64,000 nt of DNA from Brucellaceae bacterium. GTDB taxonomy: Bacteria; Pseudomonadota; Alphaproteobacteria; Rhizobiales; Rhizobiaceae. The DNA lies in contig JACKJV010000002.1 in assembly GCA_020637775.1 (NCBI GenBank), forward strand, positions 62,001-126,000, written 5' to 3'. Shown here piece by piece: positions 55,190 through 63,440 of the stretch. The position numbers were made by a program, and so were the translations under genes. The stretch's first letter is position 1. The number at the start of each line of letters is the position of its first letter. Under the pieces are notes generated by a model. It did not search any database. It saw only the letters and a list, made by a program, of their open reading frames with translations, and was not told the origin of the DNA.

Positions 55190-56683
55190 TCATGGCCGGC
55201 AGGCGGCTGAGGATTCCGGCGGCACGGTCCCTGCACCGGGCCGGTATCCGCTGCCGCGCCCGCCCCCGGTGCCGTGCTCTCCGGCCGGCCCGCCGCCTGG
55301 ATGCCGGCCCTGGCTTGCGTCACCGCCTTTCTGCAGGACGGCGAGGAAATCCGCTGCCCAGTCGTCCACGCTGCGCGCGCTGATGCGGGCCATGAGGGCC
55401 TCGTGCCGGGCGCAGCGTTCCGCGCGCGGCATCGCGATGGCCTGATGCAGGCGCCGCGCCATTTCGTCGGTATCGTGGGGATTGACCAGAAGGGCCTCCT
55501 CCATTTCCTCGGCCGCTCCGGCAAAGCGCGACAGCACCAGCACGCCGGGATCGCCGGGATCCTGCGCAGCCACATATTCCTTCGCCACCAGGTTCATCCC
55601 GTCGCGCAAGGGTGTGATCAGGCCGATTTCGCTGCCCCGGAAGATGGCCGCCAGCCGGTCCCGCGCCACGGCGCGGTGGATATATTTGATCGGTGTCCAG
55701 TTGAAGTCGGCGAAACGACCGTTGATGGCGCCGGCGAGCGCTTCGGTCTCGCGCCGGATCGTGTCATAGGCGCGGATGCCCTCGCGGGTCGGCGGCGCGA
55801 TCTGGAGCAGCGAGATGCGCCCCTCCAGCTCCCGGTGCGTTTCGAGCAGTTTCTCGAACGCCTCGAAACGCGCGGGGATGCCCTTGGAATAGTCGAGGCG
55901 GTCGACGCCCACGATCTGCTTCCTGTTCAGCATCCGCCGCCGCATGTCATCGATGCGGATGTCCTCATGGGTGCTGCGGCCCATGGCATGAAAGCGCCCG
56001 CTGTCGATGGCAATGGGAAACCGGCCGCAATGAATGCTGCGCCCGTCCGAGCGGATGACGGATTGCGAGATGCGTTCGCCAAGCCCCAGCGCTTCGATAG
56101 TGCCGAAGAAATTCGCCACGTCACGCGCGGTCTGGAACCCGACGACATCGTGATCGAGCAGCGAGCGGAGCAGCGCGCGGTGGCCGGGCAGTGCAGCCAG
56201 CACTTCGGGCGGCGGGAAGGGAATATGCAGGAAGAAGCCGATCCTCATGCGCCGGCTGCTTGTCCGGCGCAGGAACCCGGCAAAGGGCAGGAGATGGTAG
56301 TCGTGAACCCAGACGAGATCGTCGTCCTGCAGGAGAGGCGCCAGTTCCTCCGCAAGCCGCCGGTTCACATCGAGATAACCGGCATGCTCTTCCGCGTGAT
56401 AGTCGAGAAGGTCGGTGCGGTAGTGGAATAGCGGCCACAGGACGCTGTTTGAAAATCCGGCATAGTGTGCCTGGTATTCGTCTTGCGTCAGCGGAACGGT
56501 GATCTGGCGGACATTGCCGCCGCCTGCCGCAGCATTGCGTGGCGTGCTGCCCGGTTCGCCTGTGCCGAACCAGATGCCGCCGCGTTTGCGCAGGGTGTCG
56601 GCAATGGCCACGGCCAGGCCGCCGGTCTGGGTGGATTTGTCAATGTCGCCCACGCGGTTGGATACTATGACGAGTCTGTTCAT
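55190..56683 (-). CDS. otsA: Trehalose-6-phosphate synthase OtsA
   Basis: 497-residue glycosyltransferase of family 20. LVIVSNRVGDID, VWVHDYHLLPFAGFLR, FFLHIPFPPPEVL, GVDRLDYSKGIPARFEAFE and LITPLRDGMNLVAKEYVAAQ are all OtsA signatures. It joins UDP-glucose and glucose-6-phosphate. After the catalytic domain (ending about residue 450) comes a Gly-rich tail not needed in the family. ATG 56683 follows GGGAG by about ten bases, and an exact stress promoter lies 39 bases upstream. Confidence 0.95.
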   Translation of the reverse strand: MNRLVIVSNRVGDIDKSTQTGGLAVAIADTLRKRGGIWFGTGEPGSTPRNAAAGGGNVRQITVPLTQDEYQAHYAGFSNSVLWPLFHYRTDLLDYHAEEHAGYLDVNRRLAEELAPLLQDDDLVWVHDYHLLPFAGFLRRTSSRRMRIGFFLHIPFPPPEVLAALPGHRALLRSLLDHDVVGFQTARDVANFFGTIEALGLGERISQSVIRSDGRSIHCGRFPIAIDSGRFHAMGRSTHEDIRIDDMRRRMLNRKQIVGVDRLDYSKGIPARFEAFEKLLETHRELEGRISLLQIAPPTREGIRAYDTIRRETEALAGAINGRFADFNWTPIKYIHRAVARDRLAAIFRGSEIGLITPLRDGMNLVAKEYVAAQDPGDPGVLVLSRFAGAAEEMEEALLVNPHDTDEMARRLHQAIAMPRAERCARHEALMARISARSVDDWAADFLAVLQKGGDASQGRHPGGGPAGEHGTGGGRGSGYRPGAGTVPPESSAACRP

Positions 56684-56721
56684 CGCGCGGCTGGCTCCCG
56701 GCTGTATGGCGGCAATCGGAA

Positions 56722-56746
56722 AACCGCGGGGTATTCCTTTTGTTCC
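56722..56746 (-). promoter_or_regulatory. EcfG-type promoter of otsA
   Basis: Minus strand GGAAC (56746-56742), 17-base spacer, GTT (56724-56722). Confidence 0.8.
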
Positions 56747-56873
56747 ACTCGCTGGATCAGAAAACCGGATACAGGCACTGCGGACTTGTTCAATGAGTTC
56801 AATGATTTTGGGGAACAACCTGCGCCTGTGGGCGGCCGGGCAATGGCTTGGCGCCAGTCTTGATGGCAGCCGT

Positions 56874-57470
56874 TCAGTGATCCTGGATGGAGCGGACGGT
56901 GAAATCGTCGTCACACTCGACGCTGGTTGCCGGCGTGTCTTCACCCAGTTCCTTGAGCAATCGGAGACGCGCCCGGTTGAGCCGGCTCTTGACGGTCCCC
57001 ATGGCGCAGCCCAGCGTTTCCGCCGCTTCCTCGTAGCTGACGCCCATGACACCGATCAGCACAAGGATTTCCCGCTGCGGGGCGGGCAGCCGGTGCAAGG
57101 CCGCGGACAATTCCTGGCCCTTGACCGTCCATTCCTGGGTGGCATCGACAGCGACGCGCAGCGAGGCGCAATCGGCCGCGCCGGGCGCTTCGCGTTTCTG
57201 GACGCGGATGCGGGTATAGAACGTGTTGCGCATGATGGTGAAAAGCCAGGACTTCATGCTGGTGCCTGGCGTGAACTGGTGAATCTTCGATATCGCCTTG
57301 GTCAGTGTCTCCTGCACCAGATCGTCGGCGTCATTCGTGTCGTAATAGAAGGATCTGGCAAATGCGCGCAGGGCAGGGATGAGCCTTATGACCTCCGCTT
57401 CCTCGCGCGCCATGAGCACGGATCGTCTCTTCTCGGTTTCGGCGATGGCGGAACCGGGCAAAGGTGGCAT
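56874..57470 (-). CDS. EcfG-like ECF sigma factor (general stress)
   Basis: 198 residues. Sigma-2: LPALRAFARSFYYDTNDADDLVQETLTKAISKIHQF and MKSWLFTIMRNTFYTRIR; sigma-4: VLIGVMGVSYEEAAETLGCAMGTVKSRLNRARLRLL. The DADDLVQETL and SYEEAAE...CAxGTVKSRxNRAR patterns fit EcfG/RpoE2. ATG 57470 has GGGAGG upstream. EcfG directs GGAAC...GTT promoters, many of which surround it. No nepR or phyR is adjacent, unlike the standard locus, so it may be a second EcfG copy. I saw no such promoter in front of it. Confidence 0.87.
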   Translation of the reverse strand: MPPLPGSAIAETEKRRSVLMAREEAEVIRLIPALRAFARSFYYDTNDADDLVQETLTKAISKIHQFTPGTSMKSWLFTIMRNTFYTRIRVQKREAPGAADCASLRVAVDATQEWTVKGQELSAALHRLPAPQREILVLIGVMGVSYEEAAETLGCAMGTVKSRLNRARLRLLKELGEDTPATSVECDDDFTVRSIQDH

Positions 57471-57643
57471 GCAGGACCTCCCAATGACATGAATGTCAAT
57501 AAATGCTTGCACCCCCTGTTGCCTAATGCAGGGGCAGCCATGCGGTTCCCGAAATGGCTGCGGCAATTGCCGCCCCTTCGCCCACGGCGGCATGCGCAGC
57601 GACATGAATGGCGGGTGACTGCCGGCAAATCCCGGCCTGGCAT

Positions 57644-57669
57644 GGAACGCTTTGGCATCCTGCGCCGTT
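57644..57669 (+). promoter_or_regulatory. EcfG-type promoter of the 81-residue gene
   Basis: GGAAC (57644-57648), 18-base spacer ending in C, GTT (57667-57669): GGAAC-N17-CGTT, 22 bases before the ATG. Confidence 0.78.
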
Positions 57670-57690
57670 CGGTGTGCAAAGGAGGCCATG

Positions 57691-57936
57691 ATGAACGAGA
57701 ACAGAGATCGCAAGCGCCCGGAGGATCTGCAGGAAAGCGACTTCGCCGGGGAGCGCATGGGCAACAACCGGCTGCAGGGTGAAGATCAGGAAAAGGTGCG
57801 CAACCAGCGTCATGCGGTTCCGGACGTGAAGCAGGAACCGGATGACGTGATGGAAAGTTTCGAGAAAATGGACAAGGAAACGCGCGCCCGCACCGACCTG
57901 AACAAGGGTGCGCGCAAGGACGGTGACAAGGCTTGA
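57691..57936 (+). CDS. Small disordered hydrophilic protein under stress promoter
   Basis: 81 residues, highly charged without hydrophobic stretch (NRDRKRPEDLQESDFAGERMG, ESFEKMDKETRARTDLNKG). No family recognised; its composition is hydrophilin-like. ATG 57691 sits seven bases after AAAGGAGG; an ATG three bases earlier is possible. Exact stress promoter directly upstream. Confidence 0.75.
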   Translation: MNENRDRKRPEDLQESDFAGERMGNNRLQGEDQEKVRNQRHAVPDVKQEPDDVMESFEKMDKETRARTDLNKGARKDGDKA

Positions 57937-57993
57937 ACCGGAAGCCGGATCCGGCTCCCCGCGCAATTCGACAGCAAGTCACGGAGTTTGCAA

Positions 57994-58383
57994 ATGGCGA
58001 CAGGAACGAATGAGCGAATTACCGTCGAGCCGTTTCATGGGGTCGTGAACGTGCGGTTCATCGACGCCATGCTGGCCTCGACCGATTCCGCGCTGGTGCT
58101 CAGGGAAACGGGTCACGAACCCGTCTTCTATATCCCTTTCGACGATATCTACTTCGCGATGATGCACGAATCCGAAACGCGCACCCATTGTCCGTGGAAG
58201 GGCGAGGCGCGCTACTGGAGCACGGGCGCCGTGGGAGAGGCAGCCGCCGATGTCATGTGGGCGTACGATGCGCCGCCGGGCGCCGCCGCGCCCATTGCCG
58301 GCCACGGCGCTTTCGATGCCGGCAAGGTCACTGTTGATGTCACGCCGGATGACAGCCCGCGCCGCGTCCCCGACACGCAATGA
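57994..58383 (+). CDS. DUF427-domain protein
   Basis: 129 residues, single beta-rich DUF427 domain: FIDAMLASTDSALVLRETGHEPVFYIP, THCPWKGEARYWS (the conserved T-x-C-P-x-K-G signature) and MWAYDAP. Function unknown. GGAG lies eight bases before ATG 57994. It starts 57 bases after the small stress gene and may share its transcript. Confidence 0.88.
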   Translation: MATGTNERITVEPFHGVVNVRFIDAMLASTDSALVLRETGHEPVFYIPFDDIYFAMMHESETRTHCPWKGEARYWSTGAVGEAAADVMWAYDAPPGAAAPIAGHGAFDAGKVTVDVTPDDSPRRVPDTQ

Positions 58384-58390
58384 CCGGGAT

Positions 58391-58684
58391 ATGACGATGG
58401 CACGGCTGCCCGACGAGGAGATGGACGGTAGGCTGAACGCCCAGCGCGAGGCGATAGCGCTGCTTTTTGCTGTGGTGGCGCGGCAATGGCCGGGTGCGGA
58501 TCTGCCCGCCCTGATTCAGGGGCGCGCCGGCCTGGCCGATCACCAGGAGGATCCCGGCGCCGTCGCGGTGGATGGTTTCGCCGCGCAGGAGGCCCGGCGC
58601 AAGGAACTCGTCATGCTGGCCCGTGATGTGGCCGAACTGATCCGGTCCGGGGCCGGGCATGCCGCGTCCACGCCTGATGTCTGA
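58391..58684 (+). CDS. Hypothetical small helical protein
   Basis: 97 residues, helical and soluble (QREAIALLFAVVARQWPGAD, EARRKELVMLARDVAELI). No family recognised. It begins seven bases after the DUF427 stop without a clear ribosome site and overlaps the transporter start, so coupling is likely. Confidence 0.6.
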   Translation: MTMARLPDEEMDGRLNAQREAIALLFAVVARQWPGADLPALIQGRAGLADHQEDPGAVAVDGFAAQEARRKELVMLARDVAELIRSGAGHAASTPDV

Positions 58685-59750
58685 AACGCCGGAAAGCCGG
58701 CATCTGCTGGTGCGCCTCGTGGCCGTCATCGCCACGATTCTGGTCTTTGCCGCACTGCATGTGACGAGCTGGGTGACCTCCACGCTGGCCCTTGCCTTTT
58801 TCGTCACGGTCGCGGTCTGGCCGGTCGATGCCTTTTTGCGCAACCGCCTGCCGGAACGCCTGCGCTGGGCAGGCCATGTTGCCGCGCTCGCCCTCGTCAT
58901 CCTGCTGTTCTCGCTCTTTCTGGGCGGCGTTTTCCTCGCCGCGCGCCAGATCGTTGCCGGGTTGCCGGCCTATGAGGACACCATCGCCAGCACGCTGCGG
59001 CAGGGCACCGCCTGGGCGGGCATTCCCGATATCGCCGATGAGGCCGGTGGCATGGAGACGGCCCGCCTGTTCGAGCGCATGATGGGCATTGCTACCGGCA
59101 TTGTCCGTTCCACCTCGAATCTCGCCGGCATTCTTTCGCTGATCTTCTTCCTCGTGCTGCTCATGCTCATCGAGGCCCCGTCCTGGGCCGGCAAGATGCA
59201 GTCGCTGACGGGCAAACGCGACGGGCAGGCCTATCGCGCAGCGCTTCTCGCCATCGCCACCCGCATCCGCTGGTATTTCGCGGTTCGCACCTTCATGGGG
59301 CTGGCGACAGGTGTGCTTTATGCCTTGTGGAGCTGGGCCTGGAACCTGGATTTCGTTTTCGTCTGGGGTCTGTTGGCCTTCCTGCTCAGCTATGTTCCCA
59401 ATGTGGGGTCGCTGGTGGCCGGGGTGCTGCCGGCAGCCTTTGCCTTCCTGCAACTGGAATCTTTCTCCGCCATCCTTTACGGGCTTGGCTTGCTGCTGAT
59501 CGAACAGGTGATGGGCAATTATGCCGACCCCAAGCTGCAGGGCCGCGAACTGGCGCTCTCGCCCCTTGTGATCCTCGTCGCGCTCATGGTCTGGAGCTGG
59601 ATCTGGGGCATTGCCGGTATGCTGGTCGCAGTGCCGATGACCCTGGTTGTCATGATCGTCTTCGCCCGCATTCCCGCCTTGCAGCCGATCGCACTGTTCC
59701 TTTCCAGCAAACGCGATGTCGACGACCTGATGCAGTCGGTGGACGCATGA
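58659..59750 (+). CDS. AI-2E/PerM-family transporter
   Basis: 363 residues with about eight membrane helices; DUF20/AI-2E family signatures GLLAFLLSYVPNVGSLVAGVLPA and IEQVMGNYADPKLQGRELALSPLVILVAL. Members export varied solutes or act as sodium/proton antiporters; the substrate is not known. Start uncertain: ATG 58659 or ATG 58677; neither has a good ribosome site. Confidence 0.88.
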   Translation: MPRPRLMSETPESRHLLVRLVAVIATILVFAALHVTSWVTSTLALAFFVTVAVWPVDAFLRNRLPERLRWAGHVAALALVILLFSLFLGGVFLAARQIVAGLPAYEDTIASTLRQGTAWAGIPDIADEAGGMETARLFERMMGIATGIVRSTSNLAGILSLIFFLVLLMLIEAPSWAGKMQSLTGKRDGQAYRAALLAIATRIRWYFAVRTFMGLATGVLYALWSWAWNLDFVFVWGLLAFLLSYVPNVGSLVAGVLPAAFAFLQLESFSAILYGLGLLLIEQVMGNYADPKLQGRELALSPLVILVALMVWSWIWGIAGMLVAVPMTLVVMIVFARIPALQPIALFLSSKRDVDDLMQSVDA

Positions 59751-59825
59751 GCGTTGGATTGAACGACCGCAGGCCCGTCCATGCCGGCCGTCAGCGGTCC
59801 GGCCCCCTCGGCGCGGAGTAGGCGC

Positions 59826-60731
59826 ATGTCGTGGCGGCGGTTGCTTCTCAATGGCCTTGTCGGCGCGGCGGCCGCCCTGGCGGTCTATTTCATCGTGCGG
59901 ACCATCCGCCGCCATGGCCTTGAGACGGTTCTCGATGCGCTTGCCCGCATGCCGGCGGTCAATCTTGCCGCGGCCGGCGGCTTTGCTGCCGCCTCCTATC
60001 TGTGCCTGTCCGGCTTTGACTATTTCGGCGCCCGCTATGTCGGTCGCCCGCTCTCCTGGCCCCGTGCGCTTCTCGGTTCCTTCTCCAGCCTGTCGATCGG
60101 TCACAATGTCGGCTTCGCGGGGCTGAGCAGTGGCGGCCTGCGCTACTATTTCTATTCGCACTGGGGCATGCGCGCCTCGGATGTGGCGCGGCTGGTCGTC
60201 TTCTCCGGCGTGGGCGTTACCATCGGCATCTCGGTGATCGCCGGGGCGGGGCTTCTGCTCTATCCCCGGCAGGCGGAGAGCCTGATCGGGCCGAACCGGG
60301 CCGCCATTCTCGCCATCGCGGTCCTCTGCCTTGTCTGGCCCTGGCTTTATCTGCTGGCCACCATGCGGTTCCGGCGGTCTCTCCGGATTTGGAAATGGCA
60401 TGTCGCCCTGCCGGCGCCTCGCTTGGCGCTCTGGCAGATCCTGATCGGCAGCGCCAATTTCGCCTGCGTCGCGGGCTGCCTGCATCAGCTCATCAACGGG
60501 TTGAAGGCCACGCCCTATTTCGAAGTGCTCGCCGTCTATGCGCTGTCGCAGGCGGCCGCGCTCGTCAGCCATGTTCCGGGCGGTCTGGGTGTCCTGGAGG
60601 CATCCGTGCTGTTCCTGCTGCCGGGCGTCCTGTCACTGGCGGCAGTGATTGCCTTTCGCATCGTGTATTTCTTCATTCCCTTGCCCTTCGGCCTGGCCGC
60701 GCTCGGGTTTACGGCGCTGTTCAGGCGATGA
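59826..60731 (+). CDS. YbhN/UPF0104 membrane protein (LPG synthase transmembrane-like)
   Basis: 301 residues, about eight hydrophobic segments, YbhN family: GFAGLSSGGLRYYFYSHWG and ALVSHVPGGLGVLEASVLFLLPG are the signatures also found in the flippase half of MprF. Likely moves a lipid across the membrane. Together with the next two convergent genes it recreates the E. coli ybhN-ybhO-ybhP set. ATG 59826 is chosen by similarity. Its last 99 bases overlap the convergent phospholipase D gene. Confidence 0.85.
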   Translation: MSWRRLLLNGLVGAAAALAVYFIVRTIRRHGLETVLDALARMPAVNLAAAGGFAAASYLCLSGFDYFGARYVGRPLSWPRALLGSFSSLSIGHNVGFAGLSSGGLRYYFYSHWGMRASDVARLVVFSGVGVTIGISVIAGAGLLLYPRQAESLIGPNRAAILAIAVLCLVWPWLYLLATMRFRRSLRIWKWHVALPAPRLALWQILIGSANFACVAGCLHQLINGLKATPYFEVLAVYALSQAAALVSHVPGGLGVLEASVLFLLPGVLSLAAVIAFRIVYFFIPLPFGLAALGFTALFRR

Positions 60732-62219
60732 GCGTGCAGACGGATCCGCCGCCTTGCCCGCAAGCGCCCGGCCGGCGCGGCGCAACCACGAGCGCAACCG
60801 CTGCCAGGGCCGGGCCGGGCCGCGTGGATCGAACAGGCCGGTGCCCGGCAGCGGAGTCACCTTCCCCTCAAGCGACGGCTGGTCGAGATCGCGAAGGTCG
60901 CGCCGTCCGCCTGCGAAGCGGTCGACAGCGGCAAACATCGACCCGGTTTCATCGATCACCTGGGCCACCGCCTCCATGCTCGTGTCGAGGTGCTCCGCCA
61001 GCAGGTCATTGCGCAGGTTTTCAATGGCTGGGCGGTGGTCCGCCCGTGCCGCCTCGAACGCCAGGTCGCATTCCGTGTCCAGCCCTTCGGAGCGGTTGTT
61101 GAGGTTCGAGGATCCGATCCGCGCGAAGCTACTGTCCACGATGATGATCTTTGAATGGATCAACACCTCGTCGCGGCTGCCGTCGGACGCTTGCGTGCTG
61201 GCGCACATGACGCGCAACCGGCCGTGGATGTCGGCCCGGCGCAGGCGCCGCATGAGCCGCTTGCGGTTGTACTCCATCACGATGCGTTCCAGCATGCCGC
61301 GTGAGCTGCGTGTCACGACGATCAGGATTTCCGGCCCCTTGTCTCGGCGCAGCGATGCCTCCAGGCGGCCGGCCACCCGGAAGGAAGCAAGATACTGCGT
61401 CTCGATATAGAGCGAGGACCGCGCCGCGAGGATGGCGTCGTCGGTGAGCTTCGCGGTCTCGTGGCGCCGGCGCCGGCCGAAGCCGGGCGGAACCGTCCTT
61501 GCAACGGCGACGGGGCAGTCTTCAAGCGCAGGTGCGATGAAATCCGGCCATCCCGCCTGCGCGCCACGCACCGGGGGCAGCGCTTCGCCGGTGGCGCGCC
61601 TCCAGCGATCGGCGGCAACGTCGCATATGCCTTGCGCCGCCGCGCCGGATATGAGGGCCTGTGCGTCGTGAACCGGGCCGTAAGTGGAGCCGGATGGCGA
61701 GCGCCGCAGATCCCATTCGGCGCGGTGAAGCCGGTCGTCCCAGCGCTCCGAGGTGAGATCCATGCCGCCGACAAAGGCCAGCGTCCCGTCCACGCAGACG
61801 ATCTTCTGGTGCTGCGAGGCGCGCAGCGAATGGCGCCGGTCGAAGGCCAGAGCGATGCGCGGATGATCCGCCCAGGTGTGTTCGCGGAAAAGATCGAGCG
61901 TTTTGCGAGCATAGACCGGGCCGAGCGCCCAGACGAGGATTTTCAGCTCCAGCGTATCGTTGCGCTCCACGAGATCGCGCAGGAACGGTCCCAGCACAGG
62001 CGGATCCGCCTCTTCCGGCGTCAGCGCGATCTTGGGATCGAGATCCCAGCCAATGATCACGATACGCTGGCGGGCGTGCGGCAACACACGCGCAAGCGCC
62101 TCGAAATAGGCTTTCGCGTCGATGAGAAAGGCCGAGCGATCGCTTTCCCGGATGATCTGGCAGTTCCTGCCTTCGCGGGCTATGGGCCCGGAAGGCTCCC
62201 CGGCATTCTTCATAGGCAT
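60633..62219 (-). CDS. Phospholipase D/cardiolipin synthase-like protein (YbhO type)
   Basis: About 528 residues with two HKD motifs: HQKIVCVD with VGGMD (about residue 180) and HSKIIIVDSSFARIGSSNLNNRS (about 390). YbhO/ClsB enzymes make cardiolipin or phosphatidylglycerol from phospholipid. The C-terminal 30 residues (from about SSPEQRRKPERG) are encoded antisense to the ybhN-like gene and look like readthrough, not family sequence. Start ATG 62219 or 62213, both weakly supported. Confidence 0.87.
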   Translation of the reverse strand: MPMKNAGEPSGPIAREGRNCQIIRESDRSAFLIDAKAYFEALARVLPHARQRIVIIGWDLDPKIALTPEEADPPVLGPFLRDLVERNDTLELKILVWALGPVYARKTLDLFREHTWADHPRIALAFDRRHSLRASQHQKIVCVDGTLAFVGGMDLTSERWDDRLHRAEWDLRRSPSGSTYGPVHDAQALISGAAAQGICDVAADRWRRATGEALPPVRGAQAGWPDFIAPALEDCPVAVARTVPPGFGRRRRHETAKLTDDAILAARSSLYIETQYLASFRVAGRLEASLRRDKGPEILIVVTRSSRGMLERIVMEYNRKRLMRRLRRADIHGRLRVMCASTQASDGSRDEVLIHSKIIIVDSSFARIGSSNLNNRSEGLDTECDLAFEAARADHRPAIENLRNDLLAEHLDTSMEAVAQVIDETGSMFAAVDRFAGGRRDLRDLDQPSLEGKVTPLPGTGLFDPRGPARPWQRLRSWLRRAGRALAGKAADPSARSSPEQRRKPERGQAEGQGNEEIHDAKGNHCRQ

Positions 62220-62319
62220 CCGTTCCGGTTGTTCCTGTTCACGAAGAGGTTGCGCTAGCCAAACTCCGGAACCGCCGAAAAGGTTTCCTTGCGCGGCCCC
62301 GAAGGCCGGCCGTCCGCCC

Positions 62320-63093
62320 TCAGCCGATGGCGTTGCGCCGGTCCGTGCCGGGATGGATCTCGATGTCGGCGACCAGCGGCAGGTGGTCGGAGGCGATCGC
62401 GGTGGCCGCATTGCGCACGGGCGCGATGGAATGAACGGTGATGTTTCCGCTCATGAAGATGTGGTCGAGGCGCAGGAACGGAAACCGGCTGGGAAAGGTG
62501 GCGGCATGGTTGCGCCCGGCATTGGCGTCCTTCAGGTGACGAACCAGCCGCCGGTAGGCGCGCGAGCGCGGCACGGCGTTGAAGTCGCCCATCAGCAGCA
62601 CCGGCTTGTGGCATTGCGGATCGCCGAGCCATTCCGGGCCCAGCAGGGCGTCCACCTGGATCGAGCGTTCGATTGCCAGGAGGCCCAGATGGGTATTGAC
62701 CACCTGCAGGCTCGCCGGTGCCGTCTCGACCTCCACCCACAACGCGCCGCGCCGCTCCAGTTCGCGCCGCCGGATCGGGGCGGGCAGGCCGCCGCGCTTG
62801 ACCAGCGTGTTTGGCAGGGCCGTGAAGATGGCATCGCCGAAATGCTCGTCCTGCACCTGGTAGGCCGGGTGGAAATGCATCTGCATGCCCAGCATGTGTG
62901 CGATTTCGGAGGCCTGGTCGACACCGCCGGTGCGGGCGCGGCGCACATCCAGTTCCTGTAGCGATACGATGTCCGGCTTGCATGCGGCGATGACCTGCGC
63001 GATGCGTTCGGGGGAGAGAACCCGGTCGGTGCCCACGCAGCGATGCACGTTGTAGCTCATGACGCGGATGGTGCGGGCCCCGTGCCTGTCCAA
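62320..63093 (-). CDS. Endonuclease/exonuclease/phosphatase-fold protein (YbhP type)
   Basis: 257 residues. EEP-fold catalytic motifs: IRVMSYNVHRCVG, IVSLQELD (metal Glu), VNTHLGL, LLMGDFNAVPRS and ASDHLPLVADI. YbhP-like proteins are probably phosphodiesterases or phosphatases acting with YbhO and YbhN. Start taken as TTG 63091-63093 because GAGGAG lies six bases upstream and the similarity begins there. It lies about 100 bases upstream of the phospholipase gene on the same strand. Confidence 0.87.
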   Translation of the reverse strand: MDRHGARTIRVMSYNVHRCVGTDRVLSPERIAQVIAACKPDIVSLQELDVRRARTGGVDQASEIAHMLGMQMHFHPAYQVQDEHFGDAIFTALPNTLVKRGGLPAPIRRRELERRGALWVEVETAPASLQVVNTHLGLLAIERSIQVDALLGPEWLGDPQCHKPVLLMGDFNAVPRSRAYRRLVRHLKDANAGRNHAATFPSRFPFLRLDHIFMSGNITVHSIAPVRNAATAIASDHLPLVADIEIHPGTDRRNAIG

Positions 63094-63188
63094 TGCTTGC
63101 TCCTCTTTTCCCTCGCAATGCCAACCGCTGCAATGGTGCTTTGGTTCCGGCCGCCGGCGCAAGCCGCTTTCGTGTCTTTTCCCGCGTT

Positions 63189-63440
63189 TCAGCCGATCAG
63201 CGTCAATCCGTAGAGAATGCCGAGCCAGAGCAGCACGGCCGTGGCCGCGAGCCGCGGCAGCAGGCCCGGCCCGGCCAGATGCATGAAGACCATGGCGATG
63301 ATGACCGCCTTGGCCGCCGCGATCGCCAGGTTGAGCACCGGGTTGAAGGCACCGAGCTCGATGAATGAAAGCATCACCGTTGCTGCCAGCAGGACCAGCA
63401 GACAGAGCAGGGCCAGAACGGATTTGCCGATCTCGCTCAT
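63189..63440 (-). CDS. norF: NorF/cytochrome oxidase subunit IV-like protein
   Basis: 83 residues with three hydrophobic helices (LALLCLLVLLAATVMLSF, LAIAAAKAVIIAMVFMHL, LAATAVLLWLGILYGL), matching the short COX4/NorF family. KAVIIAMVFMHL is typical. NorF accompanies NorE and is needed for full nitric oxide reductase activity. Its start overlaps the norE stop by four bases. The assignment to nor rather than to an aerobic oxidase rests on context. Confidence 0.75.
   Translation of the reverse strand: MSEIGKSVLALLCLLVLLAATVMLSFIELGAFNPVLNLAIAAAKAVIIAMVFMHLAGPGLLPRLAATAVLLWLGILYGLTLIG

Noticed and set aside
57471..57690. A stress promoter in front of the sigma gene
   Set aside because: GTTCC occurs near 57545 but no AAC stands 17-18 bases to its left, so the motif is incomplete. 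The rest of the gap shows only a short CCCCTG/CAGGGG hairpin.
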